NCBI GenBank assembly: GCA_018710945.1
Contig: DVIW01000004.1
Coordinates: 124,001 to 188,000, forward strand
Reading direction: 5' to 3'
Length of the DNA: 64,000 nt
Source: Candidatus Aphodovivens avistercoris
GTDB taxonomy: Bacteria > Actinomycetota > Coriobacteriia > Coriobacteriales > Eggerthellaceae
How positions within the stretch are numbered: the first letter of the stretch is position 1; every line of letters begins with the position of its first letter. The position numbers were made by a program, and so were the translations under genes. Positions 17,182 to 26,143 of this stretch are shown piece by piece. The notes under the pieces were generated by a model that saw only the letters and a list, made by a program, of their open reading frames with translations, searched no databases and was not told the DNA's origin.

Positions 17182-18189
17182 ATGCGGATAGCCGGCATGC
17201 AGAAGCTGACGCTGCTCGACTTTCCCGGCAAGACCGCTGCGACGGTGTTCACGCCGGGGTGCAACCTGCGCTGCCCCTTCTGCCACAACGGCGAACTGGT
17301 AGCGGGAGGCGCGCCGGAGAGCGGCGACGTTCTCGGCAACGCTCCCGGCGCTTCGCACACCGCTCCCGGCAGCGCTCCCGGCGCCGCCCCTAGCGCCGCT
17401 CCCGGCAACGTTCCCAACAACGTTTCCGGCGACGCCGCTCTCCCCTTCCCCGAACTCCCCCTTGACGAGGTGCTAGCGTTCCTGCGCAAGCGACGCGGGC
17501 TTTTGGACGGGGTGTGCGTCTCGGGCGGGGAGCCGCTGCTGCAGCCGGAACTTGTCGCGTTCTGCGAAACCGTGCGCGAGCTGGGGTATGCCGTGAAGTT
17601 AGACACCAACGGCACCCTGCCGGACCGCCTGGCCGAACTGCTGGACGCAGGGCTTGTGAACTTCGTGGCCATGGACGTGAAGAACGCGCCGGAGCGCTAC
17701 GGGGAAACCGTCGGGATGCCCTCGTTCGATTGCGGAGCCATCCGCGCGAGCATCGAGGCGCTTGTGCGCTCGGGCGTCCCCTTCGAGCTGCGCACCACCG
17801 TCGTACGCGAGCTGCACGAAGCCGACGACCTGCGCAGCCTCGCACGCTGGCTGCGAGCGATGACGGCCAGAACGTGCGGCGAAACCGATGCAGAAGAAGG
17901 GAACCAAGCCGGGAGCGCCGAGAGGCCGAACGGCGATTGCCGCAAGGGTGGCGAAGCGGCCGAGCAGGACGAACCCGCCGAAACCCCCAAGGCAACCAGC
18001 AGCGAAAGCGACGCCGCCACCGATGAGCGCGAAAACGCAGCGCTCTGGTTCATACAGAACTTCAAAGACGCCGACACCGTGCTGGCCGGCTGCGACGTTC
18101 TGCACCCCTGGGACGAAGACGACCTGCGCAAGCTGCTTCCCGAACTGCAAGCCATCCTGCCCGGAGCCCGCCTGCGCGGCATCGGGTAA
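17182..18189 (+). CDS. nrdG: Anaerobic ribonucleotide reductase activating enzyme, NrdG-like
   Basis: A radical SAM activase that installs the glycyl radical on NrdD. The CX3CX2C motif CNLRCPFC is at residues 27-34, and SGGEPLLQ is the SAM-contact GGE motif. The ATG at 17182 follows AAGGAGGAGG. The protein (335 residues) is much longer than usual because of two low-complexity insertions. One is Ala/Pro/Gly-rich (about residues 43-85) right after the cluster; the other is acidic (about 235-285). Outside these the fold looks intact. It is divergent from nrdD. Confidence 0.88.
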   Translation: MRIAGMQKLTLLDFPGKTAATVFTPGCNLRCPFCHNGELVAGGAPESGDVLGNAPGASHTAPGSAPGAAPSAAPGNVPNNVSGDAALPFPELPLDEVLAFLRKRRGLLDGVCVSGGEPLLQPELVAFCETVRELGYAVKLDTNGTLPDRLAELLDAGLVNFVAMDVKNAPERYGETVGMPSFDCGAIRASIEALVRSGVPFELRTTVVRELHEADDLRSLARWLRAMTARTCGETDAEEGNQAGSAERPNGDCRKGGEAAEQDEPAETPKATSSESDAATDERENAALWFIQNFKDADTVLAGCDVLHPWDEDDLRKLLPELQAILPGARLRGIG

Positions 18190-18318
18190 GCGCAAGCAGG
18201 CAGCAGGCAAAAAACCGGACGGACCGCCAAAACAGCCACGCCGGAGCGGGCGCGCTGAAGCGGCCATCAACCTGTTTTTCAACAGCGGGTTGCCGGCCCC
18301 GGCGCCGCGGCGCTTCCG

Positions 18319-18324
18319 TATAAT
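18319..18324 (+). promoter_or_regulatory. -10 box upstream of the phosphofructokinase gene
   Basis: TATAAT at 18319-18324 predicts a start near 18331 and a 5' leader of about 270 nt before the ATG at 18598. No good -35 is seen. The 18190-18597 gap has no other gene that I can support. Confidence 0.45.
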
Positions 18325-18597
18325 GGGACCTTGCGGCACACGCACCACGAACCCCGCGCACCCGCGCCACAACCGCCCCACGCCGCTCCACACCTCACCC
18401 CACACCCACGCCTCCAGCGCCGAACGCTCTGTTCTTTCCCCGGCGATTGGGGGCGCCTTGGGGCGGCGGGGCGGCACGGCGGGCGCGCATGGTGTAGAGT
18501 GGAGCTGTTCGCGAAGAGCCCGCAACCGAAGCGGAAAACCCGCCCCGACGCGGCGCCTTCGCGGCGCATCCGCATCCGCGAGACCAAGGAGCACACC

Positions 18598-19806
18598 ATG
18601 GCCAACTGCCTCGTCGCGCAATCGGGCGGCCCCACCGCCGTCATCAACGCCAGCCTCGCCGGCGTCATCCGCGCCAACCAGCTGAACCCCGTCTACGACC
18701 GCGTGTTCGGCGGGCTGCACGGCATCGAGGGCGTGCTGGACGACAAGCTGTACGACCTCACCGATCTACCCGGCCGCGAGATCGAGATCCTGAAGCAGAC
18801 GCCCTCGAGCGCGCTTGGCACCTGTCGCTACAAGCTGAAGCGCGGCAACGACACCGACTTCCAGCGCCTCGTGGAGATCATGGACAAGCACGACATCGAG
18901 ACGATGTTCTACATCGGCGGCAACGACTCCATGGACACGGTGGACGCGCTGTCCGAATGGGCGCAGGCCCACAACATGCCGCAGCGCTTCGTGGGCATCC
19001 CCAAGACGGTGGACAACGACCTGGTGCCGGTGGACCACTGCCCCGGCTTCCCCAGCGCGGCGAAGATCGCCAACCAGATCGTGCACGCCACCTACCTGGA
19101 CTACGCCGCCTACACGCGCCCCGAGGTGTTCATCGTGGAGACGATGGGCCGCGACGCCGGCTGGCTGGCCGCCAGCTGCTGCTGCACGGGCGACGTTGAC
19201 CTGGTGGTGCTGCCCGAGGTCGATTTCGACAAGGACGCGTTCCTGGCCGAGGTGCAGAAGAAGTTCGACGAAAAGGGCGAATGCTACATCGTCATCTCCG
19301 AGGGCGCGCATTACGCCGACGGCACCTACTTGTCCGCCGGCGCCAGCGCCAACGACGGCTTCGCGCACGCGGTGCTGGGCGGCGCGGGCCTGCAGCTGAA
19401 GCAGATGATCATCGACGCCGGCATCGTGCCGCGCGGCGTGGTGCAGGACCTCTCGCGCGCGGCGCGCTCCAGCAACTTCGCGCAGAGCCTCACCGACGTG
19501 ACGGAAGCCTACGAGCTGGGCATGAGCGCGCACATGCGCAGCGCCGACCCGGCCTTCACGGCCCAGGTGGTGGGCGTGGAGCGCGCGGGCGACGCCGAGG
19601 GCAACTACAGCGCCCGCTACTTCGCCAAGCCCGCCAGCGAGTTCGCGAACTTCGTGAAGCACTTCCCCACCGAGTGGATCCTGCCGAACTACCAGGGCAT
19701 CACGCAGGAGGCGTTGGACTACTTCGCGCCGCTGATGGCCGGCGAGCCCAAGCTGGTCATGGACGGCGCCGTGCCGGCCACCATCGTCCCGTTCAACAAG
19801 CGCTAG
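18598..19806 (+). CDS. 6-phosphofructokinase, PPi-type active site
   Basis: A 402-residue glycolytic enzyme that phosphorylates fructose 6-phosphate. The nucleotide/PPi site reads GGNDS (107-111) where ATP enzymes have GGDGS, and PKTVDND (135-141) with Lys where ATP enzymes have Gly. In this family that pair of residues marks pyrophosphate-dependent enzymes, so PPi is the probable donor. The ATG follows AAGGAG. A strong terminator follows. Confidence 0.9.
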   Translation: MANCLVAQSGGPTAVINASLAGVIRANQLNPVYDRVFGGLHGIEGVLDDKLYDLTDLPGREIEILKQTPSSALGTCRYKLKRGNDTDFQRLVEIMDKHDIETMFYIGGNDSMDTVDALSEWAQAHNMPQRFVGIPKTVDNDLVPVDHCPGFPSAAKIANQIVHATYLDYAAYTRPEVFIVETMGRDAGWLAASCCCTGDVDLVVLPEVDFDKDAFLAEVQKKFDEKGECYIVISEGAHYADGTYLSAGASANDGFAHAVLGGAGLQLKQMIIDAGIVPRGVVQDLSRAARSSNFAQSLTDVTEAYELGMSAHMRSADPAFTAQVVGVERAGDAEGNYSARYFAKPASEFANFVKHFPTEWILPNYQGITQEALDYFAPLMAGEPKLVMDGAVPATIVPFNKR

Positions 19807-19869
19807 CAAGAACGGAACGGCGCCCGGCGGCACACGCAAGCGCACGCCGGGGCAACCTTCGAAGAAGCG

Positions 19870-19895
19870 AAACGGCCGCCCCGAGGCGGCCGTTT
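19870..19895 (+). terminator. Intrinsic terminator of the phosphofructokinase gene
   Basis: A perfect 11-bp stem AAACGGCCGCC / GGCGGCCGTTT with a CCGA tetraloop, 63 nt past the stop. The T residues are within and after the 3' arm. Confidence 0.8.
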
Positions 19896-20104
19896 CCGTT
19901 GTTGCGCTTGAACAGCGCGCCGAAACGTCTGAAGCCTCGGCCTCGGCCGCGTCGCCCGCCAAACAAGCCGACGAGCCCGCCCAACCAGCCGAGAGCACCA
20001 GACCAGCCCGGCACACCAGGCCAGTCAGCTCGGCCGGCCACGCCGAGCGAGCGCGCCGACCCAGTCGGCCGCCCCAAGCCAAGCCAGGCACCCGGAACAG
20101 GCAG

Positions 20105-20749
20105 CTATTCCTCTTCGCCCTCAACCAAAACCGCAACAAGCGCCGCCGCAAGCGCGCACGTCAGGGCGTAGAAGTCCTCATCCGTGGCAGCCAGGCACTC
20201 CGCCGCCTTCGGAATCCAACGACGAGCATGCTGGTCGGCGAACTGGGCCGCAAGCCGCGCCCAGTGGGACGCCTGGTCCTCGTCGCCCTCGTCCCAGCAC
20301 TCGGCCTCGCGCTTCTTGCAGAACGCCAGAAACGCCAGCTCGGAGGCAAAGGAGTCGGAATGCAGGCTCTTCACCGCCAACTTGTAGCCGGAAAGGGCCT
20401 GATAGTCGAACCCCACGGTGCGGTAGCACAGAAGCACGTGGTCGGTCAGATCGCTCTGCGTCGAGGCGTAGCGCATCACGCCGTCGGCGTCCTTGCCGCC
20501 GCGCGCGATGCTGCTCTCGACAAGCGGCACGTAGCAGGGCGTGGACGTGACGAACAGGCGGTCGTAATAGCGCTGCTTGAGCGCTTCGTCCACCGCAACG
20601 TCGAAGCCGCCCTGCCCCAGCGCTCGGGCGACCTTGCGCACATCGCCGACGATTTCTTCCGTAGGCTCGTCAAGGAACGCCTCGGCGCAGGCGTCGAACG
20701 CCACGCAGAAGCCGCGCGCCTCGGTAGCCTTTTCGGCAAAATCCGTCAT
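20105..20749 (-). CDS. TorD/DmsD-like chaperone for the molybdoenzyme
   Basis: A 214-residue, all-helical cytoplasmic protein resembling the TorD/DmsD family. These chaperones bind the Tat leader of a molybdoenzyme and hold it until cofactor insertion is complete. The start is ATG 20749 behind AAAGGAGG. It is the last gene of the minus-strand reductase cluster and is separated from the membrane subunit by 368 bp that contain a tandem repeat. The expected client is the Sec-containing enzyme at 22628-25726. Confidence 0.8.
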   Translation of the reverse strand: MTDFAEKATEARGFCVAFDACAEAFLDEPTEEIVGDVRKVARALGQGGFDVAVDEALKQRYYDRLFVTSTPCYVPLVESSIARGGKDADGVMRYASTQSDLTDHVLLCYRTVGFDYQALSGYKLAVKSLHSDSFASELAFLAFCKKREAECWDEGDEDQASHWARLAAQFADQHARRWIPKAAECLAATDEDFYALTCALAAALVAVLVEGEEE

Positions 20750-21117
20750 GGTGGTCCTCCTTTGGAAAAGCCGCTCAGGCGGCACACGACATCGAAAGCT
20801 CCAACAAAGCCCAGTATAGGGCAGGGAAACGATTCCCTCCTGTTTGCGCGCTGGAAGGAAGGAGACGAAGCGCGCAAGCAAGAAGGATCGCGTCACGACT
20901 GCCAGGCAGCCCGCAAAATGGGGCGCAGCGCAACAGCCGGGCGGCCCGCAGAAAAGGCCGCAGCGCAACCGCCAAACAGCCCGCAAGAAGGCGCCGCCAG
21001 CAGCAAGGGAAACGCGCCGCAGCAGCCCCGCCCCGCCTCCCAAAAGGAGACGGGGAACGGAGCCGCCGCGAAAGGAAAGGGGCCGCCGCAGAAGCAGCCC
21101 CTCCCCAACCAGGCGCC
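20750..21117. other. 368-bp intercistronic region of the reductase cluster
   Basis: No gene is supported. It contains the 35-bp tandem repeat at 20901-21005 and GC-rich potential hairpins near 21075-21110. It lies between the membrane subunit gene and the chaperone gene. Confidence 0.6.
20901..21005. repeat. 35-bp tandem repeat, about three units
   Basis: Units at 20901-20935, 20936-20970 and 20971-21005 share GCC..GCAGCCCGCA and, in the first two, CGCAGCGCAAC. The third unit is more diverged. Confidence 0.65.
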
Positions 21118-21981
21118 TTACGCCACAGCCACCGCCACGGCGGCCATGATGACCAGGTAACGCAGCATGAAGCCGCCCACCAGGACGCACGCCTCGCCCG
21201 CAATGGGCAGCGCCTTGCCCTTCGCCGAGCCGCGATGGGCCAGAAGCTCGATCGCGAACGGCGCGGCCAGGCCGATGACGACCAGGCCCAGCCAGAAGGC
21301 CACGGCATACGGGCCGCTCACCAGGTTGGCGACCGAAGCCGCGCCCGCAGCGGCAGCCGATCCGCCCGCCATGCCGGCAACCGCCAGCAACACGACCACC
21401 AGCACCAGCTCAAGCACCGGCAGCACCAGGCCGGACTTGCCCAGCCACGGCAGCGCGGCAACCTCGTCGGCGGCTGCCAGGCGCGTGATCAGCACCGTGG
21501 CGGCAATGCCGGTGGAGGCGGCGGAGACGATGAACAGAATCGGCAGCACCGCCATGTTCCACAGCGGGAAGGCCATGCCGGCGTCGCCCAGCAGCACGCC
21601 GGTGTAGGCGGCCACGCACACGGCCAGCACCGCGCCGATGATGTCGAGCGCCTTGGGCGAGCTCTTCTTCACCAGCAGGACCACCAGGTCGATGACGCTG
21701 ACCACCAAGAACAGCGACAGGATGATGACGCCCCAGGCCATGACGGAGTTCAAGTTCGCCACCAGGCCGAAGAAGCGCAGCGGGTTCATCAGGCCCGCAT
21801 GGGCGTCCACCACCAGCATCAGCGTGCCCACCGCCACGGCGACGGGCGCCACGATGAAGGCGATCTTCTTCATCGTGGGAGCGGGGGCCTTGGCCCAGTT
21901 GGTCAGCGCGCCCACGACGAACGCGCCCGCGCCCAAACCGGCCAGGAACAGGTAGATCGCGATGATCGCATCCCACACCAT
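21118..21981 (-). CDS. NrfD/PsrC-type membrane subunit of the reductase
   Basis: A 287-residue polytopic protein with about eight to nine helices. Its N-terminus, IAIYLFLAGLGAGAFVVGAL, is typical of the NrfD/PsrC/TtrC family, which oxidises menaquinol and passes electrons to the Fe-S subunit. It starts 1 nt past the Fe-S subunit stop, so the two are coupled. Together with the two upstream genes it makes a three-part CISM-type complex. Confidence 0.88.
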   Translation of the reverse strand: MVWDAIIAIYLFLAGLGAGAFVVGALTNWAKAPAPTMKKIAFIVAPVAVAVGTLMLVVDAHAGLMNPLRFFGLVANLNSVMAWGVIILSLFLVVSVIDLVVLLVKKSSPKALDIIGAVLAVCVAAYTGVLLGDAGMAFPLWNMAVLPILFIVSAASTGIAATVLITRLAAADEVAALPWLGKSGLVLPVLELVLVVVLLAVAGMAGGSAAAAGAASVANLVSGPYAVAFWLGLVVIGLAAPFAIELLAHRGSAKGKALPIAGEACVLVGGFMLRYLVIMAAVAVAVA

Positions 21982-21982
21982 G

Positions 21983-22612
21983 CTAGTTCACCCCCTCGTA
22001 CGGCTTGACGACGTTGCCACCGCGGTGCACGGCGGAAGCCACCGGCATCGCATCCACCTCGGACAGGCCGATGTAGGTCAGCTGCGGGTTCAGGCCCAGG
22101 TCGGCGTACAGCGCCTCGCTGCCGCCCGCCTCCTGGATGCGCTTGGAGATGTCGCTTTCGGGATCGTTCAGATCGCCGAAGATGCGCGCCTTCGTGACGC
22201 AGGTGGACACGCAGGCGGGCAGCAAGCCCTCGCTGGAGCGGTGATGGCAGAAGGTGCACTTCTCCACCTCGCCACTCTCCAGCTGGTAGCGCGCCTGGTA
22301 GGGGCACGCCGCCATACAGTACTTGCAGCCGATGCACTTCTCAAGGTCAACCTGCACGGTGCCGTCCTCGGCCTTGTAGCTGGCGCCCGTCGGACACACC
22401 TTCACGCAGGGCGCGTCCTCGCAGTGGTTGCACTGCTTGGGCACGTTCGCGCGGGCGATGCGGCCGTCGGGGCGCTCCACGTCGAAGCTCTCGATCCAGG
22501 TGTTGAACTTGTCGGCAGGCACGCCGTTCTCGTACTTGCACGCCACCACGCAGGCGTTGCAGCCGATGCAGAGGGCAAGGTCGATCAGCATGCCAAGCTT
22601 TTTCTCGCTCAT
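21983..22612 (-). CDS. Four-cluster ferredoxin subunit of the reductase
   Basis: A 209-residue electron-transfer subunit. Four cysteine groups are visible: CIGCNACVVAC, CNHCEDAPCVKVC, CIGCKYCMAAC, and CTFC followed later by CVSTC. This is the 4x[4Fe-4S] pattern of DmsB/PsrB/TtrB. There is no Tat leader of its own; it would be carried out with the catalytic subunit. The gene follows the catalytic gene by 15 nt. Confidence 0.92.
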   Translation of the reverse strand: MSEKKLGMLIDLALCIGCNACVVACKYENGVPADKFNTWIESFDVERPDGRIARANVPKQCNHCEDAPCVKVCPTGASYKAEDGTVQVDLEKCIGCKYCMAACPYQARYQLESGEVEKCTFCHHRSSEGLLPACVSTCVTKARIFGDLNDPESDISKRIQEAGGSEALYADLGLNPQLTYIGLSEVDAMPVASAVHRGGNVVKPYEGVN

Positions 22613-22627
22613 GTTCGCTTACCCTCC

Positions 22628-25600
22628 TTACGCCTTCTCGATCTTCCACATGCCGCCCACGCGTCCCGGCGATGCGGCCTCGTTCTCGGAGTAGATGCTC
22701 AAAACGCCGTCCTTGCTGACCACGGGATCGAGCATCTGATGCGTGCGCACGCCCGCGGCGATGGCCGGGTTGCCCTTCGTCAACTCGCCGTCGATCTCGA
22801 TGTCCTGGGCGCCGTAGTTGATGTGCTCGTAACCGAAGGCGATGGCGAACGCGCCCTTCGCCTGACCGGCACGCACCATGGCCTCGCCCTCGGAGACGTC
22901 GCCCATCGGGGTGATGCAGCGGACGCGGTCGCCGTCCTTGATGCCCAGCTCGGCCGCATCCTCGCGGTTCATCTCGATGTAGTTGTGATCGCAGATGCCG
23001 CGCATGATGGGGCTGTTGGACAGCATGGAAATGGAGCGGAAGCGAGGCTTGTGCTCCGAGTTGAGGAACGGGTACTCCTCGCGGGAGAACATGTCCTCGG
23101 TGTAGGACATGTCGGCCAGGCGCTCGCGCGTGTAGTGGAGCACCGGCCAGGTGCCCTCGCCGGAGTAGCAGTTCTTGTACGTCGCGCGCTTCTCGGAGTA
23201 GATGAAGGTCTGGTGGTCCTTCTCGTAGCCGAGGCAGTGGATGCCGTCGTCCTCGCGCACGTACTCGATGGGCCAGTAGCGGCCGCCGCGCGAAAGCACG
23301 TTGAGAACCTTGGGCCACTCTTCCTCGGTGACCGTGGCCTTCATGTCCTCGGGCAGCTCGTCGAGACCCTGCAGGTGCGCTTCCTCGTCGGAGATGTCGG
23401 CGACGGGATCGTTGGCGTAGGCCAGGTTGGCCACGGCCTTCAGGTAGAAGTCGCCCGCGTCATGCAGCGGCCAGGAAGAGCCGTCGGTGCCCTTGATGGC
23501 GTCCTCGCCGAAGCCGGGCATGCCGATGGACTCGGCCACGTCGCACAGGAAGGCCTCCCAGCTGGCGTAGCGGCCGTCGTCCAGCTGCACGCTCTCGGGA
23601 GTCTTGACGGGCCAGCGCACCGTGGTGCCGTAACCGACCCACGTGGTGCCCGGGGTGGGCAGGCCGTAGCTCTCGTAGGGGGTCACGTCCGGCACGATGT
23701 AGTCGGCGTACTGCGCGTGCTCACCCACGAACACGTCGCACGCGATGTGCAGCGGCAGGATCTCGGGGTCGCACAGACGCTCGATGACCTCGTCGCGCAT
23801 GGCGCCCGGGGTGGCCTGGATGGTGTTCACCATCCACGAGGTGAGGATCTTGCACTGGTAGGGGTACTGGTTCACGATGGACATGAGCGCCTGGCTGTCC
23901 GAAGAGGAGCCCAGCGGGAACCAGGGCATCTTCGGCTTCGGGTCGGTTTCGCCCGCAGCCACGCGGTTCTTGTACTCGTCGGTCTTGTCCCACGCCTTGC
24001 TCGTGCGCGAGATGGCCTGCGCGGTGATCTTCGGCTTGCCGGCCACGGTGGCCAGGTCGTAGCGCACGCCCTTGCCCGCCGTGGTGGGGCTGGGGCTGTT
24101 GGGAGCGTTGCCGCCGATCATCTGGTTGGTGCCCATCATCATGTGCAGCATGTTGGCGCCCACCATGCAGTCGACGCCGTGCACCGATGCGCACTCGCCG
24201 CCCTTGTGGCACACGCTGACCTTCTGGCCATGGGAGGTGAACTCCTTGGCGATGCGCTCGATGTCCTCAACGGACACGCCCGTGATCTCGGAGTACTCCT
24301 CGATGGTGTACTCGTTGACGGACTCGGTGAGGATGGCGAAGCCGGTACGCACCTTCACGCCGTTCACTTCGCCCTCGAAGTCGAGCACGCCCTTGGAGCA
24401 GTTGTCCGTGATGGCGGGCTGGTTCGTCTCGGCGTCGATGCACACGAACTGGTCGACGGGCTTGCCGTCCTTGTCCAGCTTCTCAGGCGCGTCGATGCCC
24501 GCGTCGGCGGGGCGCATGAGCTTCTTGTAGTTCGGGTGGTTCTCGTCGTCGATGACGAGGAACGTGCCGTTGCAGAACGCGCCGTAGCCGGCGGCGACAG
24601 CGGCCTTCTGGTTGGTGAAAGACATCGCCTCGGCGTCGAAGGTCTGGTCGGCGATCATCTTCTGGATGAGGGCCGCGCAGAACGCCGAGTTGGTGGCCGG
24701 CTTGATGGGGATCCAGTTGATCCCGGGCAGCGTGGGGGTCACGCAGCCGTTGGCCAGCGACGGATCCAGAACGTCGATCTTGAGCTTGCCCGCAGCCAGG
24801 TTGGCGGCGGTGCGCTTGCCGGAGCTCTGGTAGTTGATCATGCTACCGCCGGGGAAAGCGCCCAGCCAGATAGCGTATTCGGCCTCTTCAGGGTCGGGGG
24901 AGAGGCCAGTACCCGAGGTTGCCAGCGAACTCGCTGAGTTGGCAACCGCTCAACTGGAGGCGTGTCCGTACGCGTTGACGGAGCCGAAGCTGCCGGCAAA
25001 GCGGCTGGAGAAGTTGCCACGGCCGTCGGAACGGCTGCCCAGCATCACCAGCTGATTGGACACGGGGCCCAAAGAGGGCTCGTCGGGGTTCATCGGGGTT
25101 TCGGTGTCGTACAGAGCGCGGAAACCGGTGATCTCGCGATCCTCGCCGATCTCCTCGAACAGCTTGCCGCCCTCGACCACCTCGTTGATCAGCTGGTCCC
25201 AGCTGATGGGCTTCCACTTGCCCTCGCCGCGCGCACCCGCGCGCTTGAGCGGCGTGGTGATGCGGTCGGGCTGGGTGTAGCCGTCCAAGGTGCCGTTGCC
25301 GCGGCCGCACACGCTGCCGCGCAGCAGGTTGCCCTTGCCGTTCGCGTAGCTCATGGACTGGTACGCCTCGGTGAGAGGCGCCTCGAAGTCCAGATAGGGG
25401 TACGCGCACGCCGGGTTGTAGGGGTTTCCGCCCACGCTCAGGACGCGTCCCGTCTCGCGATCCATCTTCACGCGGTTGCCGCAGGAGCTGTAGCAGCCCA
25501 CGCAGCCGGAATAGCGAACGATGACGTCCTCGTTGACGGTAACGTCTCCGGTTTGAGGATCCACCTTCGCCTCGATGGGCTGGCCATGCTTCGGCGCGGG

Positions 25601-25726
25601 GAATTCCGCATCCGCAGCCAAAGCGCGGTTCATCTGACCGCTCAGGCCGACGCCGGCAACCGACAGCGCGCCGACGGCCGCAGCGGCCTTGACGAACGTG
25701 CGTCGATTGATGTTCATCGATTCCAT
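22628..25726 (-). CDS. Tat-exported TtrA-like molybdopterin oxidoreductase with selenocysteine (UGA 259)
   Basis: Catalytic subunit of a DMSO-reductase-superfamily enzyme, read through an in-frame TGA at 24950-24952 (1032 residues). The ATG at 25726 follows GGAGGAGGG. Tat leader: NRRTFVK (residues 7-13). A [4Fe-4S] motif is at C75, C78, C82 and C140. Residues 165-258 resemble tetrathionate reductase TtrA as I remember it (GEGKWKPISWDQLINEVVEG, then FGSVNAYGHASS). The TGA sits exactly where TtrA has its Mo-ligand cysteine. The frame continues with AVANSASSLATSGTG and a full C-terminal half. A SECIS-like hairpin starts 2 nt after the TGA. The likely substrate is an oxidised sulfur or selenium compound. 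A nonsense pseudogene is the alternative. Confidence 0.85.
24917..24947 (-). promoter_or_regulatory. Candidate bacterial SECIS hairpin
   Basis: On the minus strand, 2 nt after the TGA: GGTTGC pairs with GCAACC. Inside a 5-nt one-sided bulge (CAACT) comes CAGCG/CGCTG with an AGTT apical loop, about 19-22 nt past the UGA. The bulge and a G-U in the loop are what SelB recognition needs in the known bacterial examples. Confidence 0.65.
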
Positions 25727-25803
25727 ACCCTCCTCCTCTTCTCGTCTCGTGTTGGACATGGTGCGGAACAGTATGGGGGCTGCGCCGCGCGAAAGCATGA
25801 CCA

Positions 25804-25878
25804 CGATATGACCATTTAAAGGTGAGAAGGCAACGAGCGGCCACCCCGTCATGCGACTTCCTCTCACTGCGATATGAC
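25804..25878. promoter_or_regulatory. Two CGATATGAC direct repeats in the divergent promoter region
   Basis: CGATATGAC occurs at 25804-25812 and again at 25870-25878, 66 bp apart, between the reductase operon and the luxR-type gene. These are the best candidates for binding sites of that regulator. The gene-free stretch 25727-26143 holds nothing else except promoter elements. Confidence 0.5.
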
Positions 25879-25995
25879 TAGGAGTACGAAAACCCCCTGG
25901 TGAGCGCCGTGCCGTCGAAGGGTGCCCACCGAAACGGGCCACCCCGGACGAGAAACGCCGACGCGATCGCGCGAAGATGCGCCGGTTGTTGATGC

Positions 25996-26001
25996 TATAG
26001 T
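25996..26001 (+). promoter_or_regulatory. -10 candidate for the LuxR-type regulator gene
   Basis: TATAGT on the plus strand; a clear -35 box is not seen. Confidence 0.35.
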
Positions 26002-26143
26002 GGAGCAAGCTTAAATTTTCAGTGGAAAGCTAGGTTTTCAAGGACGCGCGACGGGCTGCCGGGATCGGGCCAGCCGGCGACGCGCCATGACGGGAGGCCG
26101 GCTACGAGGAGAAGCCGCCTATCCGGTGAGAGGGGGCCCAGCA

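Noticed and set aside
21962-24937. 991-codon plus-strand open frame opposite the molybdoenzyme
   Set aside because: It is an antisense shadow of a recognised enzyme with Val/His/Arg-rich translation and no domain.
24950-24952. Nonsense mutation or pseudogene split of the molybdoenzyme
   Set aside because: The frame stays open with normal codon use for more than 770 codons after the TGA. The TGA is at the Mo-ligand codon, and a hairpin follows. Selenocysteine explains all three; a random nonsense change does not.
26087-26143. ATG 26087 as the LuxR start
   Set aside because: No ribosome site in front of it; TTG 26144 has GAGGGGG at good spacing. The choice remains uncertain.
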